64,000 nt of DNA, from contig NZ_MDWE01000042.1 in assembly GCF_001715195.1 (NCBI RefSeq), positions 16,788 to 80,787 of the forward strand, read 5' to 3'. Made by a program: the position numbers and the translations under genes. Position 1 is the first letter of the stretch, and every line of letters starts with the position of its first letter. Source of the DNA: Rhodohalobacter halophilus (GTDB lineage: Bacteria; Bacteroidota; Rhodothermia; Balneolales; Balneolaceae). Below, one piece after another: positions 61,517-64,000 of this stretch. Below the pieces are notes generated by a model that ran no database searches, was not told where the DNA came from, and worked only from the letters and a program-made list of their open reading frames with translations.

Positions 61517-62596
61517 ATGTCAAAAAAAATACTCTATGCTTTTCTATTCCTGATATTTCTGCCGGCCCTGAGCTTTGCCCAGGACTGGCGATTCTCAGCC
61601 GGATACACTATTCAAAATTTCGGAATGGAGATCACCCCAAACAGCGACTACTACGGTCAGATTGAACCTACCCGAAAGGGGCTTCTGGAAGTCGAACTGG
61701 AACGATATCTGCTCTACCGGCTCTATCTAAGCGGAACCGGATCTGTACTGGTCAATAATGCTGAAAGTGCATTTCACGGCGGGCCAATCAACTTTAACAG
61801 AACCACACTTGGTCTGAATCTTGGAGTACAGTGGAATAATTTTGGTGCGTACACAGGTATTCACGGTGGTTATACCTGGAATATCAACTTTAAAAGTTAC
61901 TCCCCTGATGATTTTGATCCAAATCCCTACTGGATTGAAGAGGAAAACCAGGCAGAAATTTTCAGCGGCGGGTTTACTTTTGGTGCAAAATACTATCTGC
62001 TCAACAATTTCCGGATTCAGGCTGAAATCAAGACCCACTCTTTCACGGATCAAGGTTTTCGCCCCTCCAACAATTCAGACAATATCCCTGTTGCTTCAAA
62101 GATCGACTTCCGCCCGGTTACATTTTCTATTGGTTTTTCGGTGAGTATCCCATGGAATGATAAAAACCGATTAGAGAGGATCAATTCCTCCGGGCGGCCA
62201 TCCACTTTAATGAGCGTCAGCGGATTGCAATTTGAATCACCAAAACCAAATGCACTCATCACATCTCCATTTGGCCCTCGCTGGGGACGACCGCATGAGG
62301 GCATAGACCTGGACGCAAACCGCGGCGATGACGTCCTGGCAGCAGCAGACGGTGTTATTGAGGAAACCAGTTCCACAGCCAGTTACGGACGAAAAATTGT
62401 AATTAGGCACGGCCGGGAATACACGACGGTATATGCGCATTTGAACCGAATTTTGGTAAAAGAGGGTGATCGCGTTAGAAGAGGTCAGGTTATTGGTCAG
62501 GCCGGCAATAGCGGAATTGTTACCGGGGTTCACCTTCATTTTGAGGTCAGGCGCGATGGGGAACCGGTGGATCCACAAAATTATATACGATTTTAA
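61517..62596 (+). CDS. Barrel-like N-terminal domain fused to LytM/M23 peptidase
   Basis: A 359-residue exported protein. Signal peptide (ending S-F-A-Q), then residues 25-215 with alternating beta-strands and frequent aromatic/Gly pairs (F-S-A-G-Y-T-I-Q-N-F, G-A-Y-T-G-I-H-G-G-Y-T-W) like a small outer-membrane barrel. A complete M23 zinc domain follows (about 245-359). Its ligands are H in P-H-E-G-I-D-L-D with the following Asp, H in Y-A-H-L, and H-x-H in H-L-H-F-E-V. M23 enzymes cut peptide cross-links in the cell wall. Joining it to an outer-membrane-like domain would place the peptidase at the periplasmic face of the outer membrane. Confidence 0.82.
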   Translation: MSKKILYAFLFLIFLPALSFAQDWRFSAGYTIQNFGMEITPNSDYYGQIEPTRKGLLEVELERYLLYRLYLSGTGSVLVNNAESAFHGGPINFNRTTLGLNLGVQWNNFGAYTGIHGGYTWNINFKSYSPDDFDPNPYWIEEENQAEIFSGGFTFGAKYYLLNNFRIQAEIKTHSFTDQGFRPSNNSDNIPVASKIDFRPVTFSIGFSVSIPWNDKNRLERINSSGRPSTLMSVSGLQFESPKPNALITSPFGPRWGRPHEGIDLDANRGDDVLAAADGVIEETSSTASYGRKIVIRHGREYTTVYAHLNRILVKEGDRVRRGQVIGQAGNSGIVTGVHLHFEVRRDGEPVDPQNYIRF

Positions 62597-62721
62597 CTTC
62601 CAATTCTGTTATCTGCATATGTGAATTGTAAAATCTGTTCAAACTTACAGATTTGCTTGATATCAGTTCCGGTTTTTGTATAATTAAGTAGAAACATCAT
62701 CATCCCCATATCTTCAGCTCT

Positions 62722-63540
62722 ATGATCAAAAAAGTTACTACCGCTTCTATTTTCTTATCAGCAATACTTGTTTTTGCATTTACTCTCAATCTAAACGGCC
62801 TTCACGGTCAATCCGGACCGGAATTCTCGTTCGTCTCGCATAGTATTGACCCTGAGCGAACAAAAAATCTGAAAGCCCTCGTGGATCAGATGGATCGTAA
62901 AGGTTACGATCTGAAAAGTTTACTGGAAGATTCCCGTTTTGAGCTCTATGAAGGAATCACACAACGGTTTACACGATCTGCAGAGCGAAAATCTCCTACT
63001 CTGGATGAGTATAAAGTCATTCTGGGATACGACGTCAAAAAAAGCAACATTCGAAATTTTATAGAATCAAACCGGGATCAACTCAATCGAGCTGAACAAG
63101 AGTATGGTATTCCAAAATATGTGATAGCAGCAATTATCGGTGTCGAATCCGATTTTGGCAAAAATACCGGCCGTTATAATCCACTGAACGCCTATGTATC
63201 GATGATCGCTGAAAACTACCGGTCCGAATTTGCAACTGCTCAGCTTGAAGAGCTTTTAAAATTTACCGCCGAGCGTGAAATGGATGTATTTGAGTTAAAA
63301 TCGAGCTACGCCGGTGCAATGACTTATGCTCAATTCATCCCCTATTCTCTGAACAGATGGTGGGTTGGCAATGATTTAACAAGCATGGAGAATAATATTC
63401 TTTCGGTTGCAAATTACCTTGCTCATTTTAAGAAAATCACCGGAAGTGTAGAACGGGCGGTATACCGTTATAATCCCTCTCAATTGTATACCAACGCTGT
63501 TCTTTCACTCGCCTCAGATGCTGAAAAGATGTTTGAGTAA
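62722..63540 (+). CDS. Lytic murein transglycosylase (MltB-like)
   Basis: A 272-residue exported transglycosylase that cleaves the MurNAc-GlcNAc bond. Signal-like hydrophobic N terminus (about 1-26). The SLT_2 domain has the catalytic Glu142 in G-V-E-S-D-F-G, then S-Y-A-G-A-M-T-Y-A-Q-F-I-P, matching the family's G-A-M-G-x-x-Q-F-x-P, and a V-A-N-Y-L-A-H-F helix. No lipobox cysteine is seen, so it is soluble or held by its N-terminal helix. It sits 125 bases after the LytM fusion, making a small cell-wall hydrolase neighbourhood. A perfect hairpin follows. Confidence 0.88.
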   Translation: MIKKVTTASIFLSAILVFAFTLNLNGLHGQSGPEFSFVSHSIDPERTKNLKALVDQMDRKGYDLKSLLEDSRFELYEGITQRFTRSAERKSPTLDEYKVILGYDVKKSNIRNFIESNRDQLNRAEQEYGIPKYVIAAIIGVESDFGKNTGRYNPLNAYVSMIAENYRSEFATAQLEELLKFTAEREMDVFELKSSYAGAMTYAQFIPYSLNRWWVGNDLTSMENNILSVANYLAHFKKITGSVERAVYRYNPSQLYTNAVLSLASDAEKMFE

Positions 63541-63572
63541 TTTTTGTAAGGACTTGTTAATCTATTGATATC

Positions 63573-63605
63573 AGACCTGTCAGGTTTCCAAAACCTGACA
63601 GGTCT
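63573..63605. repeat. Perfect 15-bp hairpin, GACCTGTCAGG type
   Basis: AGACCTGTCAGGTTT (63573-63587) pairs with 63591-63605 around a 3-base loop. It lies 33 bases after the transglycosylase stop and may serve as its terminator, though only a short TTCC follows. The GACCTGTCAGG core looks like a widely dispersed palindrome. Confidence 0.8.
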
Positions 63606-64000
63606 TTCCATTTGAAACTTCGAGTTTTTCTATCTGACAACTCTTACAGGTCCCCACCAAGTTTCAAAAACATCATATATCAGAAATAATTTCTTAATCA
63701 ATTTTCTTCTTTTTAAGTGAACCGCCATTAGCGGATCCAATGAATTAGCCTCGACTGAAAGTCGGGGAAACAGCGTCAATATCCAATCAAGAACCCCGAA
63801 CGGGGTTCAATACTGCTGCTTCGTGATAGCCTGAGTTCGATTGTTGAAAATTGAATGCAAAAGCCCGCCTAATTAAAGGGGGGATTTAGGTGGATATTTA
63901 TCAGAATGTGTAAAAATTCGTTGGACATCCCTCTAAATATCGCTTCGCGTTCATAAAATGACCCCCTTTTTGGGGGGTTTCTTGCTTGGGTTATTTAAAA
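63606..64000. repeat. Repeat-rich gene-free end of window
   Basis: No gene seen. It contains a hairpin GAACCCC/GGGGTTC (63791-63808), a degenerate copy of the TTACAGGT core near 63645, an AATTAAAGGGGGGATTTAGG block (63870-63889) related to the CCCTCTCAAGAGGGG family, and a C/G-rich hairpin ACCCCC/GGGGGG near 63961-63979. This looks like a cluster of short palindromic repeats. Confidence 0.55.

Overview
This 64 kb window is chromosomal DNA from a Gram-negative bacterium of the Bacteroidota/Balneolota (FCB) side of the tree. A Balneolaceae-like marine or halophilic organism is my best guess. The evidence is a Por-type (T9SS) C-terminal sorting domain on a secreted amidase, a DUF4290 protein, a META-domain lipoprotein, weak or absent Shine-Dalgarno signals with several TTG starts, a division/cell-wall (dcw) cluster with no murF between murE and mraY, and short palindromic intergenic repeats of the kind common in that group. 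No rRNA, tRNA, CRISPR array, phage or insertion sequence was recognised. I could not run any search, so the taxonomic call is an inference.

Layout. 0-6 kb: end of a PlsC-like acyltransferase, an ACT-domain malic enzyme, a coiled-coil exported protein, a META lipoprotein, an FAD oxidoreductase and a T9SS-exported PGRP amidase. 6-17 kb: M28 peptidase, a repeat-filled gap, a 2-hydroxyacid dehydrogenase, a glycosyltransferase, RNase D, a DUF389 membrane protein, a DUF2892 protein, mtnA, a beta-propeller lipoprotein, a cystathionine beta-synthase-like enzyme and a DUF4290 protein. 17-22 kb: menaquinone operon menF-menD-menH-menB. 22-28.5 kb: mutL, a small membrane protein, an NlpC/P60 lipoprotein, pdxJ, era and an Xaa-Pro peptidase-like hydrolase. 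28.6-35 kb: a methionine/sulfur operon (CoA-binding protein, metY, sfnG, osmC-like, metX, homoserine dehydrogenase) behind a leader with two successive regulatory devices. These are a Met/Cys-rich peptide attenuator and then a SAM-I riboswitch. 35-36.5 kb: two paralogous exported proteins carrying tandem (I/F)PGD(A/H/N)F hexapeptides. 36.7-52.2 kb: the complete dcw operon mraZ-rsmH-ftsL-ftsI-murE-mraY-murD-ftsW-murG-murC-ftsQ-ftsA-ftsZ, headed by three 10-bp-spaced MraZ boxes. 52.3-64 kb: mixed genes (SDR oxidoreductase, Rrf2 regulator, a frameshifted SRPBCC gene, DUF2207 protein, cupin, luciferase-like oxidoreductase, nitrilase) and a cell-wall hydrolase pair (barrel-LytM fusion and MltB-like transglycosylase), ending in a repeat-rich gap.

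How the genes work together. The dcw operon makes lipid II precursors and the divisome and is probably autoregulated by MraZ. The methionine operon makes O-acetylhomoserine (homoserine dehydrogenase, MetX), sulfhydrylates it (MetY) and may scavenge sulfur from dimethyl sulfone (SfnG). Its leader should read both charged Met/Cys tRNA and SAM. The men genes supply part of the menaquinone pathway; menC, menE and menA are not here.

The best candidates for something new are (1) the stacked attenuator plus SAM-I leader, with mutually exclusive pairings visible in the sequence; (2) the hexapeptide-repeat protein pair beside mraZ, whose nearer member has an inverted, slightly degenerate MraZ-box cluster upstream; and (3) a GC-rich tract of about 5.5 kb covering the methionine operon whose edges fall inside pepX and metX, as if exchanged by homologous recombination.
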